From Planctomycetota bacterium (GTDB lineage: Bacteria; Planctomycetota; Planctomycetia; Pirellulales; Pirellulaceae), in NCBI GenBank assembly GCA_029259935.1, contig JAJDEH010000370.1, positions 1 through 18,131 of the forward strand: a DNA stretch of 18,131 nt, in the 5' to 3' direction. How positions within the stretch are numbered: position 1 is the first letter of the stretch; each line of letters opens with the position of its first letter. The translations under genes and the position numbers were made by a program. The notes below the pieces were generated by a model. The model was not told the origin of the DNA. It was given only the letters and a program-made list of their open reading frames with translations, and did no database searches. This document shows positions 1 through 6,870 of the stretch, piece after piece.

Positions 1-318
1 GCCAGGAGAAGAGCCCGGATCAGAACCCGGGGAAGAAAAGTCTTGCAATGACATGGTTCGCTCGATCGAAAAATGCGGTTCTTGGATACGCCTTGAAGAC
101 GGCTCAAAGGCGTGAAGACATTATGACAAGTTTTCCTCGACGAATCAGCCAATCGACGGTGCTTCCGGGCGTTGAAAAATTCGTCCTACATCGGAAAAGA
201 GAGGAAAAGCTGGGTTCTAGTTCCGATGTTTCTTGGGCCGATCGGGGAATAACGCAAACTCCTGGACGAATAGCAGAAGGCGTAAGTTCTGTTTTCCATA
301 TCTTGCGAGGAAAGCACG
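1..318. other. left-edge stretch without a resolved gene
   Basis: No reading frame here has convincing protein character. The frame starting at base 2 runs from the window edge to a TGA ending at 112 and would give an acidic, Pro/Glu/Gly-rich tail (EEPGSEPGEEK) followed by about 20 mixed residues. This could be the C-terminus of a gene entering from the left, but 37 residues are too few to decide. Another frame stays open across 48-500, but it overlaps the better supported small membrane gene at 319 and looks fortuitous. No RNA gene or obvious terminator was seen. Confidence 0.3.
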
Positions 319-579
319 TTGGTAAACTTCAGCCTGACCGATGTTCTAACTCAACCCTGGGCCGTGCCGGTCATATTTGGCTGCATGATTCCAATCTTGG
401 CGATTATTGTTGGCGGCATCTCTGGTTGCATCACGAAACTGGGAGAACTGAAGTTGAAGAGGTGCATGATCGAACGCGGGTATACGCCCGCGGATATTGA
501 GCAAGTGATTAACGCGGGCGTCGAAGATGCCGCGGATGGCTATCTGGAATGTGAAACCGTTCCCAATTCGAAAACGTGA
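319..579 (+). CDS. small single-span membrane protein, unknown function
   Basis: An 86-residue protein starting at TTG, with a GAGG ribosome-binding element at 307-310 about eight bases upstream. Residues 14-38 form one strongly hydrophobic segment (WAVPVIFGCMIPILAIIV and onwards). A basic stretch (KLKR) and a predicted helix with the pattern MIERGYTPADIEQVI follow. This layout, one N-terminal membrane helix plus a short amphipathic cytoplasmic helix, resembles the general architecture of PspB-like small inner-membrane proteins, but I do not recognise a specific family. It stands 17 bases before the decayed epimerase gene on the same strand, so the two may once have been transcribed together. 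The function is unknown; that it is a real gene is fairly likely from the RBS and the coherent membrane topology. Confidence 0.6.
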   Translation: MVNFSLTDVLTQPWAVPVIFGCMIPILAIIVGGISGCITKLGELKLKRCMIERGYTPADIEQVINAGVEDAADGYLECETVPNSKT

Positions 580-596
580 TTGCCAAGTAACATGCC

Positions 597-903
597 ATGA
601 AGAAGGTTCTGATTGCAGGAGCCGCAGGCCAGATCGGCACTGCATTGACCCGCGAGTTACGGCTGCCGTTGGACCGGAAAACGTCATCGCTCTGAGCCGT
701 CGCCATCCAACGGCGTCGCGAGCCAAGAATGGGAACCCATTAAGCAACTGGATGTGCCTCAGCGCGATGCCGTCGATCGGTGTCGCGCGACCTGCGGAGT
801 GGACACGATCTTTCACATATCGGCGGTGGGCGAAGAGGATCCGACGGCGCTGCCGGCATGGATGCGGCGGCTCAGCGGGCATCCGCTGTTGGGCACCGCT
901 TAG
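597..903 (+). pseudogene. decayed, truncated NAD-dependent epimerase / SDR-type threonine dehydrogenase-like gene
   Basis: An ATG at 597 begins MKKVLIAGAAGQIGTALTRE, a textbook Rossmann nucleotide-binding start with the GxxGxxG motif of extended short-chain dehydrogenases. That frame stops at 695. The next expected piece (AAVGPENVIALSRRHPT) is in another frame from 662, as if one G were lost from the CGG-CTG junction. A third frame from about 712 carries LDVPQRDAV, then GVDTIFHISAVGEEDP, and runs to a TAG at 901-903. These pieces, in order, match the N-terminal third of UDP-glucose-epimerase-like proteins, closest in pattern to the SDR-type L-threonine 3-dehydrogenases (DTIYHLxAxxSAxGExxP). 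Such proteins are about 310-320 residues; only about 100 remain, in three frames. The YxxxK catalytic motif and the whole C-terminal half are absent. Two frameshifts plus truncation argue for a dead gene rather than a sequencing error. Confidence 0.75.
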
Positions 904-1400
904 CCCTCAGACAACGGCCATTGTCTTTGAGCTTCGTAATAGTCCCAAGGAAACTTTGGATCAGCAATGACAGCTTCCCAAAACTTGTCGTAAACGTAGG
1001 GCGTCGGATGCACGCACTCACGGAATTCAGACCAATCGTCACTCCAGAGCAAGTCGTGCGAAACGAACAGCATTTGCCGCGTTTTACGATCAAGGACCAC
1101 TGGATCGCCGTTTGCACCACCAGCGAGCGCCAGGCATCCGTTGTCAATACATTGGATGATGCCGTGCGTGTTCTGATTGACGATGTCGGGCATTGGAACA
1201 AGGGTTAACGAACCGATCTGCAACCAGTCCGGTAACGCACATTGTTTAAGATCTTCGACGATGTCATCAGGGATCTCACGTTCGCGCAGAAACTCAACGC
1301 AATCCGCAGGTAGATCAACGAACGGAAGGTCGGCATCAAGCGTTGTAAGCGCGTCGAGAAGCATGCTGATCAATCGCCCAACCGTCGGAATTCCCGTCAC
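900..1400 (-). CDS. SUKH/SMI1-KNR4-like hypothetical protein
   Basis: A 166-residue acidic, tryptophan-rich soluble protein with no signal peptide or membrane segment. The centre reads CLALAGGANGDPVVLDRKT and then MLFVSHDL...WSDDWSEFRECV. This is the arrangement of small-residue turn, beta strands and a late 'S-F-x-x-F/L' helix seen in the SMI1/KNR4 (SUKH) superfamily, members of which often act as immunity proteins to polymorphic toxins or nucleases in bacteria. The GTG start at 1400 has GGAGG touching it, which is too close for an ideal ribosome-binding site; the ATG at 1364 is an alternative but has no clear Shine-Dalgarno. Its TAA (900-902) overlaps the terminal TAG of the decayed epimerase on the opposite strand, suggesting this gene marks the edge of an inserted or rearranged segment. 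No toxin gene is adjacent. The family call is by pattern only. Confidence 0.5.
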   Translation of the reverse strand: MTGIPTVGRLISMLLDALTTLDADLPFVDLPADCVEFLREREIPDDIVEDLKQCALPDWLQIGSLTLVPMPDIVNQNTHGIIQCIDNGCLALAGGANGDPVVLDRKTRQMLFVSHDLLWSDDWSEFRECVHPTPYVYDKFWEAVIADPKFPWDYYEAQRQWPLSEG

Positions 1401-1404
1401 CCTC

Positions 1405-1508
1405 CACCGAAGGCAACCAACGTCGAGTCAGAGTTGATTGTCTGATGGGACGAGCGTTGAAGCAAGAGGGAAGGTGTGGCCGCAGGCCCGCGGCGGGAAT
1501 TCATTATT
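1405..1508 (-). repeat. dispersed repeat, copy 1
   Basis: This stretch is similar to 3165-3268. The best block is 1405-1439 against 3165-3199: 35 positions with three mismatches, including CACCGAAGGCAACCA in both. Similarity then falls to about two thirds over the next 40 bases (27 of 40 by ungapped hand comparison), with a last matching patch around GCGGG-ATT near 1493-1508. On the minus strand both copies read in the same frame as TP-LL followed by INS-STLVAFG, although copy 1 then meets a stop. It ends five bases before the GTG of the SUKH-like gene, so it occupies that gene's leader. Confidence 0.65.
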
Positions 1509-1792
1509 GGGCGATAGCTACGCAATGGACTCCATGACAGCCATGGATTGCTGCGGACGGCCGCACACGGACGGCCCGAGACTTTAATCTCGGTTGCGAT
1601 TGGGCTCGATACGGGTTGGAGTCAGCGTCCACTCTTGGTCACCAAACGGTTGGAACATTCAACGCCGATGCTTGCGACGCCTGGAAGCATTGAACAGCTT
1701 GTTGACTCCATATCGGAACTCGGTTGACGCCAAATCAAAGGCGTGCCCGATAGTGCCTTAGCGAACATGCACTTGTTGCGCAACATCAAACA
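1509..1792. other. intergenic stretch with two short inverted repeats
   Basis: No gene is supported here. TCCATG (1531-1536) pairs with CATGGA (1542-1547) across a five-base loop, and flanking GCAA/TTGC could extend it after a bulge. CCGAGA (1576-1581) pairs with TCTCGG (1588-1593) across CTTTAA. Between them CGGACGGCC occurs twice in tandem-like spacing. Neither hairpin is followed by a T-run on either strand, so a Rho-independent terminator is not supported. The structures may belong to the 3' region of the minus-strand membrane-protein gene or to an RNA leader for the SUKH-like gene; this is inference. Confidence 0.35.
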
Positions 1793-2212
1793 TCACTGCC
1801 AGCCCCAGAGTTCGGCATACTTGTTAAGCGGCTCTTTGAGCGAAGTCGCGTCGTGAAGCCAAATCACAGGGGCGTAGACAGTGTCGAACATCGCAAAACC
1901 AAACTCGTTTAATGCTGCAACCGGCCCGATGCTCACGACATAGAGGAATGACCATGCCACGATGGCAGATGCGTAAACGAGGGATCGCAAGATTCGTGAG
2001 GCTTCCCAGCGACGTAATCGGATTATCAAGAACACCGACAGGCCAGCGAGAATAACACCAGACGAAAAAATCACAATGTGGGGAACAATTCGCAGCGCGC
2101 TGAACAAGCAGCCCGCAACGACGATGGCCATCATTACGCTACGAAGCGAGAATTGCATCCGAGTAGCGGCTGGGGTTTGGAATAAATCGCTCACGAATTG
2201 CCTTGCACTCAT
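1793..2212 (-). CDS. multi-span membrane protein with planctomycete-type FSLR motif
   Basis: Taken from the ATG at 2212 (139 residues). The frame stays open to a TTG at 2257, but the added residues are Ala/Arg-rich and unsupported, while the 2212 ATG has a weak GGGCGA element upstream. Hydrophobic segments lie at about residues 22-41, 45-64 and 78-98, and a fourth weakly hydrophobic stretch follows. RMQFSLRSVMMAIVVAG, directly before and into the first segment, is an arrangement common in small uncharacterised planctomycete membrane proteins ('FSLRxLxxxxxxxA'). The C-terminus (WLHDATSLKEPLNKYAELW) is polar. No catalytic motif is visible. It lies between two other minus-strand orphans with intergenic gaps of over 270 bases on one side and 390 on the other, so an operon is unlikely. 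The function is unknown. Confidence 0.55.
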   Translation of the reverse strand: MSARQFVSDLFQTPAATRMQFSLRSVMMAIVVAGCLFSALRIVPHIVIFSSGVILAGLSVFLIIRLRRWEASRILRSLVYASAIVAWSFLYVVSIGPVAALNEFGFAMFDTVYAPVIWLHDATSLKEPLNKYAELWGWQ

Positions 2213-2432
2213 GATCGCCCAACGGATTCGCATGGCCGTCGCCGCGCGTTGCGACAAGTAACGACTGTGCGTGAGTTTCAGTTTACCAAATTCGACTACG
2301 CTGAGGCGAGTTCAACGCGATTCGGCATGGATGCCGAACTCTGCGGCTGTGCGGTGTTTGCCTGCCATCGTTCATCGCGCAGCGTGAATTAGAGAAAATC
2401 TTAAAACCGTTATCGCCCGTTGCCAAAGCGCG

Positions 2433-2454
2433 AAGGTGATCACAAAGTGACCTT
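2433..2454 (-). terminator. bulged hairpin downstream of the 2485-3258 gene
   Basis: AAGGT (2433-2437) pairs with ACCTT (2450-2454), and inside it CAC (2441-2443) pairs with GTG (2447-2449), leaving GAT as a bulge and AAA as the loop. It lies about 30 bases beyond the stop of the minus-strand gene ending at 2485, a position that suits transcript ending. No T-run follows on the minus strand, so termination is only a possibility. The rest of 2213-2484 shows no gene. Confidence 0.2.
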
Positions 2455-2484
2455 GCTTAGGAAACCTTGTTGTGTGACAGAAAA

Positions 2485-3258
2485 CTAGGGGTACACGATG
2501 GTCCGTGAGTCAATCGGCGTGACGATTTCGTAGGACGTAACATCAACACGAATCACGAGGCCGGGTGTCTTCTCGTCCACTTTACGCATCGTGTTGGGAA
2601 TCGGCTCGGAATTTGAGCGGGCAAATCGTTTGTTCGCGAAAAAAGCATCAACGTAGTCGCAGAGTTGGAAGTAACAACGACAGCCATCGAGAACGTATTT
2701 AAACGATTCGACGTAAGAGTAGTCATTTGCGATCGCGACCGCAGGTTCCGCGTTCGTGGAGAGCGATTGAACCAACGAGCGCCCTAGGCCGACAAGATGG
2801 TACAAAAAGTCCTCTTGGGAATCCTCCCCCTCCACGTTGACGCCGGGATTCTCCCATAGAAACTCTAGTTCACCAGCCCAGTCGAGCGCCGCCAGCGAAA
2901 GGCTTGCTGCATCAACGAGCGATAGGCGCGTAGCAAGGAGTTTTGATAGGCCGCTGATGTCATCTGAGCCGTTTGGCCAACCGACCGCCTCAACGTGAGG
3001 CCAAAATAAGTCGTCAATCATCGGCTCAACGTCGTCGAGCAGCGCGTCCCAAGCGAACAGCGTAAAGTCAGCATATTCGTGCGACTCTGGGTTGGTCGAA
3101 ATCAGATGGCTGAACAACAAGAAACCTCTGTCACACAACAGGTCCGCATGCCCGACACCTCCCTCACCGAAGGCAACCAGCGTCGAGCAAGAGTTGATTC
3201 TCCAACGTGACAAAGCTTGACGCAAGAGCGTAGGCGTGCCGATTGCCGAAGCGGGCAT
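2485..3258 (-). CDS. hypothetical acidic soluble protein
   Basis: A frame of up to 257 residues with an ATG at 3258. The first 33 or so codons coincide with the dispersed repeat shared with 1405-1508, where copy 1 is not coding. This makes the ATG at 3258 doubtful. A TTG at 3120 preceded by AGAGG would give a protein of about 211 residues and is a better-placed start. The body is acidic with many aromatic residues (YADFTLFAWDALLDDVEPMIDD, in part; later LFWPHVEAVGWP and LAALDWAGELEFLW), with no signal peptide, no membrane helix and no recognisable catalytic motif. I do not recognise the family. It could be an immunity-like or helical-repeat protein, as is common among isolated accessory genes, but nothing in the sequence proves it. 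The stop is TAG at 2485-2487. Confidence 0.5.
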   Translation of the reverse strand: MPASAIGTPTLLRQALSRWRINSCSTLVAFGEGGVGHADLLCDRGFLLFSHLISTNPESHEYADFTLFAWDALLDDVEPMIDDLFWPHVEAVGWPNGSDDISGLSKLLATRLSLVDAASLSLAALDWAGELEFLWENPGVNVEGEDSQEDFLYHLVGLGRSLVQSLSTNAEPAVAIANDYSYVESFKYVLDGCRCYFQLCDYVDAFFANKRFARSNSEPIPNTMRKVDEKTPGLVIRVDVTSYEIVTPIDSRTIVYP

Positions 3259-3268
3259 TTATTGTTGT
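3165..3268 (-). repeat. dispersed repeat, copy 2
   Basis: Partner of 1405-1508, in the same orientation. It covers the first codons of the predicted minus-strand gene 2485-3258 (reading TPTLLRQALSRWRINS, then STLVAFGEG on the minus strand) and about ten bases beyond its ATG. Because the other copy is interrupted by a stop in the same frame, this part is more likely leader sequence than protein. GCGTCGAGC (3180-3188) and GCTTGACGC (3215-3223) form an imperfect inverted repeat (8 of 9), which is not conserved in copy 1. Confidence 0.65.
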
Positions 3269-3463
3269 GCGGTGGCGATAAGTTTCGACCTTGATCTAGC
3301 AGTCCACACGACCAGCATCGGGCCTACGCGTTCGCTCTGATGGGGCTGCATAATCATGCTCTGCTCGACTTGGCCGCCGCGGAAGCTTTGGGCGAAGCGG
3401 TAAATGGGAGATCTGGGGATGCTCGCGTCTTGAGATCCATCCATGGGCAGAGTACGCAACGCA

Positions 3464-3492
3464 TTGTTCTAAACGTCGCAAAATGCTATCCT
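3464..3492 (+). promoter_or_regulatory. candidate promoter for the 3542 gene
   Basis: TTGTTC (3464-3469) and TATCCT (3487-3492) are separated by exactly 17 bases and lie about 50 bases upstream of the ATG at 3542. They match the sigma-70 consensus at 3 of 6 and 4 of 6 positions. GATAAA just downstream is an alternative -10. The surrounding stretch 3269-3541 has no supported gene; the short frames in it look fortuitous. Confidence 0.3.
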
Positions 3493-3541
3493 GATAAAGT
3501 CGTGTCGGTAGGGGCGATGCGACTTGCAGAGGAGAGTTCTC

Positions 3542-4228
3542 ATGTCTGTCTGGATTAGTGTTCTGCTAATGACAGCGGTATCCGGCACCGAGGCCGTCGA
3601 CACTGCGTCGGATTCAAGCCCGCGTGCTTATCACCAAATCAGCAAGGATTTGCGTGACATCATGAAGCGGGAGTCCTTGGCCAAGAGCGATGCCGACCGC
3701 ATTGCGGCAGTGAAGGATTTGGCCGCGCTTTACTTGGAACTGAAACACGACCCGCGCTTGGACGAAACCGTCGTCATCCGGCAGTACAAGAGTAAGGCCT
3801 GGAGCCGATTGCTGAAGATCAAGAAAGACCTGCAGCGCGAAATCGCCCGCAACAAAAAGAAAGCCAAACGTTCGGCTTCCCCCGAGATATCGCTCGCCGA
3901 ACAACAAGCGTTGGAGCAAGCGAATCAAGACAGCGAGATCATCGCCGCGCAAATGACTCTTGTCAGTTATTCGCTGGGAGGGCCCGGCAAGGTGTTCGCC
4001 GAATCGGGTGGATCACAGGGAGGTTTCGGCGGTGCCGCCATTCGTGATAACGCCGAGGAACTGATCGAACTGATCACACGAGTCATCGAGCCCGATTTTT
4101 GGGATGTCAACGGAGGTCCCGGTTCGGTTTTCTACTATGCACCGCTGCAGGCGCTGGTGGTTCGCGCGACGAGCGAAGTGCATTTCAAACTGGGTGGCGG
4201 AATTAAGGGCCTGCGCGGCGCGCCCTAA
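3542..4228 (+). CDS. secreted planctomycete protein with charged linker and LIELI...GGPGS domain
   Basis: The ATG at 3542 is preceded by GAGGAGAG (3530-3537), so it is preferred over the in-frame TTG at 3524. Of 228 residues, 1-18 form a short signal peptide (hydrophobic VWISVLLM, likely cut after GTEA). Residues 30-140 are predicted helical and highly charged, with a lysine-rich KKKAKR at 106-110. Residues 145-164 are Gly-rich. Residues 168-215 hold DNAEELIELITRVIEPDFWD, then NGGPGSVFYY and a beta-strand pair ending ALVVRATSEVHFKL. That last module (helix, 'W' turn, GGPGS, strand, 'L-V-V-R-x-T') recurs in exported planctomycete proteins and resembles small ring-building or secretin-N-like alpha/beta domains, though I cannot assign a Pfam. 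It converges on the MenC-like gene with 30 bases between stops. The role is probably extracytoplasmic; function unknown. Confidence 0.7.
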   Translation: MSVWISVLLMTAVSGTEAVDTASDSSPRAYHQISKDLRDIMKRESLAKSDADRIAAVKDLAALYLELKHDPRLDETVVIRQYKSKAWSRLLKIKKDLQREIARNKKKAKRSASPEISLAEQQALEQANQDSEIIAAQMTLVSYSLGGPGKVFAESGGSQGGFGGAAIRDNAEELIELITRVIEPDFWDVNGGPGSVFYYAPLQALVVRATSEVHFKLGGGIKGLRGAP

Positions 4229-4258
4229 TCGGTGAAGGTCACTTACATCGAAATAAAC

Positions 4259-5368
4259 CTACCCGACAACCGTCGATTCGATCGTCAGATTCTTCAGCCG
4301 ATTCGAGTTCGGTTCCGGCAGTTCGTCAAGCGCGCGCACCGACGGTATGCCGCTGGACGACGTGTGTAGTTCCAGCGGCGGGTCGGAGAGGTCTTCGTGG
4401 TAGAAGCGGCTACTGGGAAAGATGTCAGCCGGATAAATAAAGTTGTCCAGCGTGGCCAGGGCGACACAATGCGAAGCCCCGGTCGCGCTTTCCAGCATGC
4501 CGCCCACCCAGCAAGGAATACCCGCTTGCTGGCAAATGTCGTGAATCTTAACGGCGTTTGTCAGGCCGCCGACCCGGCCGGGCTTGATGTTGACGTAGCG
4601 ACAACTCTTCATTTCGACCGCCTGTTCGGCCCGCCGCGGATTCGTCATGCTTTCGTCGAGACACACCGGTGTCTTGATGCTGGCTTGCAAACGGGCGTGA
4701 TCGATCAAGTCGTCATGTTGCAGTGGCTGCTCGATCATTGCCAAGTTGAACTCGTCAAGTTTTTGGAACATTGCCAGATCGGTGAGCCGATAACCGCTGT
4801 TGCAGTCGATGTGGAAAGTGAATTCCGGATGTTGCCGCCGAACGGCTTGCAGCATTTCAATATCCCAGCCCGGGCGAAATTTCAGCTTGATGCGGGGAAA
4901 GCCGCCGGCCACCGCTCGGCCAATGCCCTCCAACAGATCGTCAATGCGGTCCATGACGCCAAAGTCGGCTCCGACGGGCACCTCATTTCGAGTCGCTCCG
5001 AGCGCCGCATGTAACGGCTTGTTGGACAGGCGGCTGAACAGCGACCACCAGGCGCAGTCGAGCGCCCCTTTGGCGAACTGGTTGCCTTTGAACACCGCCA
5101 GATGCTGTTGAAGCTGGTCGCCCGATTGGATGTCTTTCCCTAGTACTGCGGGGCCGAGCCAGTCTTTCAGAACCTGAAAGACGCCCGCCCCGAATTCAGG
5201 ACTGTAACAAGGGGCGGCGAAGGGGGCGCTTTCGCCCCAACCATCCACCGACCCGCTCGAAATGCGGCACAACACGGAATGGATTGCCGCATCTTCGCCA
5301 TAGGCGGTCCGCCACGGATAGATCAGCGGCATGGCGACGTGAAATAATTCGATGCGATCGATGTTCAT
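4259..5368 (-). CDS. menC: enolase-superfamily enzyme, MenC (o-succinylbenzoate synthase) / N-succinylamino-acid racemase type
   Basis: A 369-residue cytoplasmic protein, full length for the family. The N-terminal capping domain (1-125) starts RIELFHVAMPL and contains the specificity-loop region (PWRTAYGED). The barrel carries the complete catalytic set: KLK at 161-163 (K163 the expected base), the metal ligands D188 in HIDCN, E213 in MIEQP and D238 in CLDES, and K262 in NIKPGRVGG on the other face. In MenC this set dehydrates SHCHC to o-succinylbenzoate for menaquinone; in close relatives it racemises N-acylamino acids. Sequence motifs do not separate the two. It follows the DUF1501 gene by 30 bases with no clear Shine-Dalgarno, so it is likely read from that operon. 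No other men gene is in the window, which weakens a menaquinone-only reading. The symbol is therefore provisional. Confidence 0.85.
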   Translation of the reverse strand: MNIDRIELFHVAMPLIYPWRTAYGEDAAIHSVLCRISSGSVDGWGESAPFAAPCYSPEFGAGVFQVLKDWLGPAVLGKDIQSGDQLQQHLAVFKGNQFAKGALDCAWWSLFSRLSNKPLHAALGATRNEVPVGADFGVMDRIDDLLEGIGRAVAGGFPRIKLKFRPGWDIEMLQAVRRQHPEFTFHIDCNSGYRLTDLAMFQKLDEFNLAMIEQPLQHDDLIDHARLQASIKTPVCLDESMTNPRRAEQAVEMKSCRYVNIKPGRVGGLTNAVKIHDICQQAGIPCWVGGMLESATGASHCVALATLDNFIYPADIFPSSRFYHEDLSDPPLELHTSSSGIPSVRALDELPEPNSNRLKNLTIESTVVG

Positions 5369-5398
5369 CGGTGGCGTTCGTGTTGCGGATTGGTCGTG

Positions 5399-6850
5399 TT
5401 ACGCCAGGATGTCGTGGACGACCTTGCCGGACACATCGGTCAGACGAAAATCGCGGCCTTGGAAGCGATGGGTGAGTTTCAAATGGTCCAGGCCCAGCAA
5501 ATGCAGAATCGTTGCATGCAGATCGTGCACGTGGACTTGATCTTTCACCGTGTAGTAACCAAGTTCGTCGGTTTCTCCAAGGGAGAAACCAGATTTCAAA
5601 CCGCCGCCGGCCATCCACATGGTGAAGGCCTCGATGTGATGATCGCGGCCCAGCATATCGCGCGGTTCGGCTTGCGGCGTGCGGCCAAATTCGCCGCCCC
5701 AAATCACCAGAGTCTCGTCGAGCAACCCCAGTCGCTTGAGGTCCTTCACCAGCGCGGCGGCCGGGCCGTCGACCTGCTTACAAATCTTGTCTAGCGACTC
5801 GCTCAATTCCGTGCCTTTGTTGCCGTGATGATCCCAATCGGTATGGTAAAGCTGGACGAAGCGAACGCCCTTTTGCACCAGCCGTCGCGCCAATAGGCAG
5901 TTGTTGGCGAACGTGGGCTTGCCCGGCTCCGCCCCGTAAAGATCCAGCGTCTCTTGAGTCTCGTCAGCAACATTCATCAAGGCCGGCGCGCTCTTTTGCA
6001 TGCGGAACGCCATTTCGTAGGACGCGATGCGAGTCGCAATTTCCGGGTCGCCAACGTTCGCCAGGCGCAATTTGTTGAGATCGCCAACGGCACCTGTAAA
6101 CAGTTCTTGGCCGCGGTCATCGATCCCCGGAGGATTCGCGAGATCCAGAATCGGGGCTCCTTTGTTACGGAACGGAACGCCTTGATACGTGGTCGGCAAG
6201 AACCCGCTACCCCAATTGGGCGAGCCGCCGCGCGGCCCGCGCGGTCCCGACTGCAAGACCACGAAGCCAGGCAAGTCCGTCGCTTCGGTGCCGATGCCGT
6301 AGGTCACCCAAGCTCCCATGCTGGGCCGGCCAAACCGCTCGAACCCCGTATTCATGAAAAACTTGGCTGGCCCGTGATTGAAAACATTCGTCTTGATCGA
6401 CTTGATGATGCACAGATCGTCGGCGATCGAAGCCACGTGAGGCAGGCATTCCGAAATGAGTTGCCCACTTTCGCCGTGCTTGGCAAACTTCCGCCGCGTG
6501 CCCATCAGCTTGGCGTCTTTTTTCAGAAACGCAAAACGTTTGTTCTCGACATAGGACTGTGGAATCACCTGGCCGTCCAGCTCTTGCAGTTTCGGCTTGG
6601 GATCGAACAGTTCTAACTGACTGGGACCGCCCGCCATGAACATGTAAATGACGTTCTTGATTTTGGGAGGAAAGTGCGGCGGTAGCGGAGCCAGTGGATT
6701 CGTCCGGCGGGCTGTCATGTCGCCTTCGGCCGACAGCAAGGCGTCGCCCGACATCATCGAACCGAGCGCCATGGCACCCAGTCCCACGCGGCAGTCGCGC
6801 AAAAAGTGCCGACGCGCCACGTTCACATGTTGCTTTTCCAGGTCCGTCAT
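5399..6850 (-). CDS. Tat-exported DUF1501 protein (alkaline-phosphatase-fold family)
   Basis: The start is the ATG at 6850: AGAGGA lies seven bases upstream and it gives 483 residues; the longer open frame to 6928 would overlap the previous gene. Residues 12-40 are a twin-arginine signal (ARRHFLRD at 12-19, then a Gly/Ala/Met-rich hydrophobic run). The mature part has the DUF1501 hallmarks: MFMAGGPSQLELFDPKP at 70-86, NHGPA at 158-162, HTDWDHHG at 336-343, WGGEFGRTP at 384-392, GRDHH at 401-405 and HDLHATILHLLGL at 442-454. DUF1501 proteins share the alkaline phosphatase/sulfatase fold, and the His/Asp clusters probably bind metal, but their reaction is not established. It is 20 bases downstream of the PSCyt1/DUF1549/DUF1553 gene, the usual planctomycete pairing. 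Folding before Tat export fits a cofactor loaded in the cytoplasm (inference). Confidence 0.92.
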   Translation of the reverse strand: MTDLEKQHVNVARRHFLRDCRVGLGAMALGSMMSGDALLSAEGDMTARRTNPLAPLPPHFPPKIKNVIYMFMAGGPSQLELFDPKPKLQELDGQVIPQSYVENKRFAFLKKDAKLMGTRRKFAKHGESGQLISECLPHVASIADDLCIIKSIKTNVFNHGPAKFFMNTGFERFGRPSMGAWVTYGIGTEATDLPGFVVLQSGPRGPRGGSPNWGSGFLPTTYQGVPFRNKGAPILDLANPPGIDDRGQELFTGAVGDLNKLRLANVGDPEIATRIASYEMAFRMQKSAPALMNVADETQETLDLYGAEPGKPTFANNCLLARRLVQKGVRFVQLYHTDWDHHGNKGTELSESLDKICKQVDGPAAALVKDLKRLGLLDETLVIWGGEFGRTPQAEPRDMLGRDHHIEAFTMWMAGGGLKSGFSLGETDELGYYTVKDQVHVHDLHATILHLLGLDHLKLTHRFQGRDFRLTDVSGKVVHDILA

Positions 6851-6870
6851 ACTGGGTCCTCTGTTGTTCG

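Noticed and set aside
48..500. A 150-codon plus-strand open frame
   Set aside because: It has no protein-like character, overlaps the small membrane gene with a better RBS and topology, and includes no recognisable motif.
1576..1593. Rho-independent terminator for a neighbouring gene
   Set aside because: The stem is only six base pairs and no T-run follows on either strand.
900..3268. Integron-like cassette array (co-oriented orphan genes separated by a repeat)
   Set aside because: The repeats lack the R'/R'' core pattern (GTTRRRY and its inverse) expected of attC sites, the inverted repeat in one copy is not conserved in the other, and no integrase is in the window.
3259..3558. Small open frames on both strands between the unknown gene and the secreted protein
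   Set aside because: They overlap each other, lack ribosome-binding sites and family resemblance; the plus-strand one also overlaps the well supported start at 3542.
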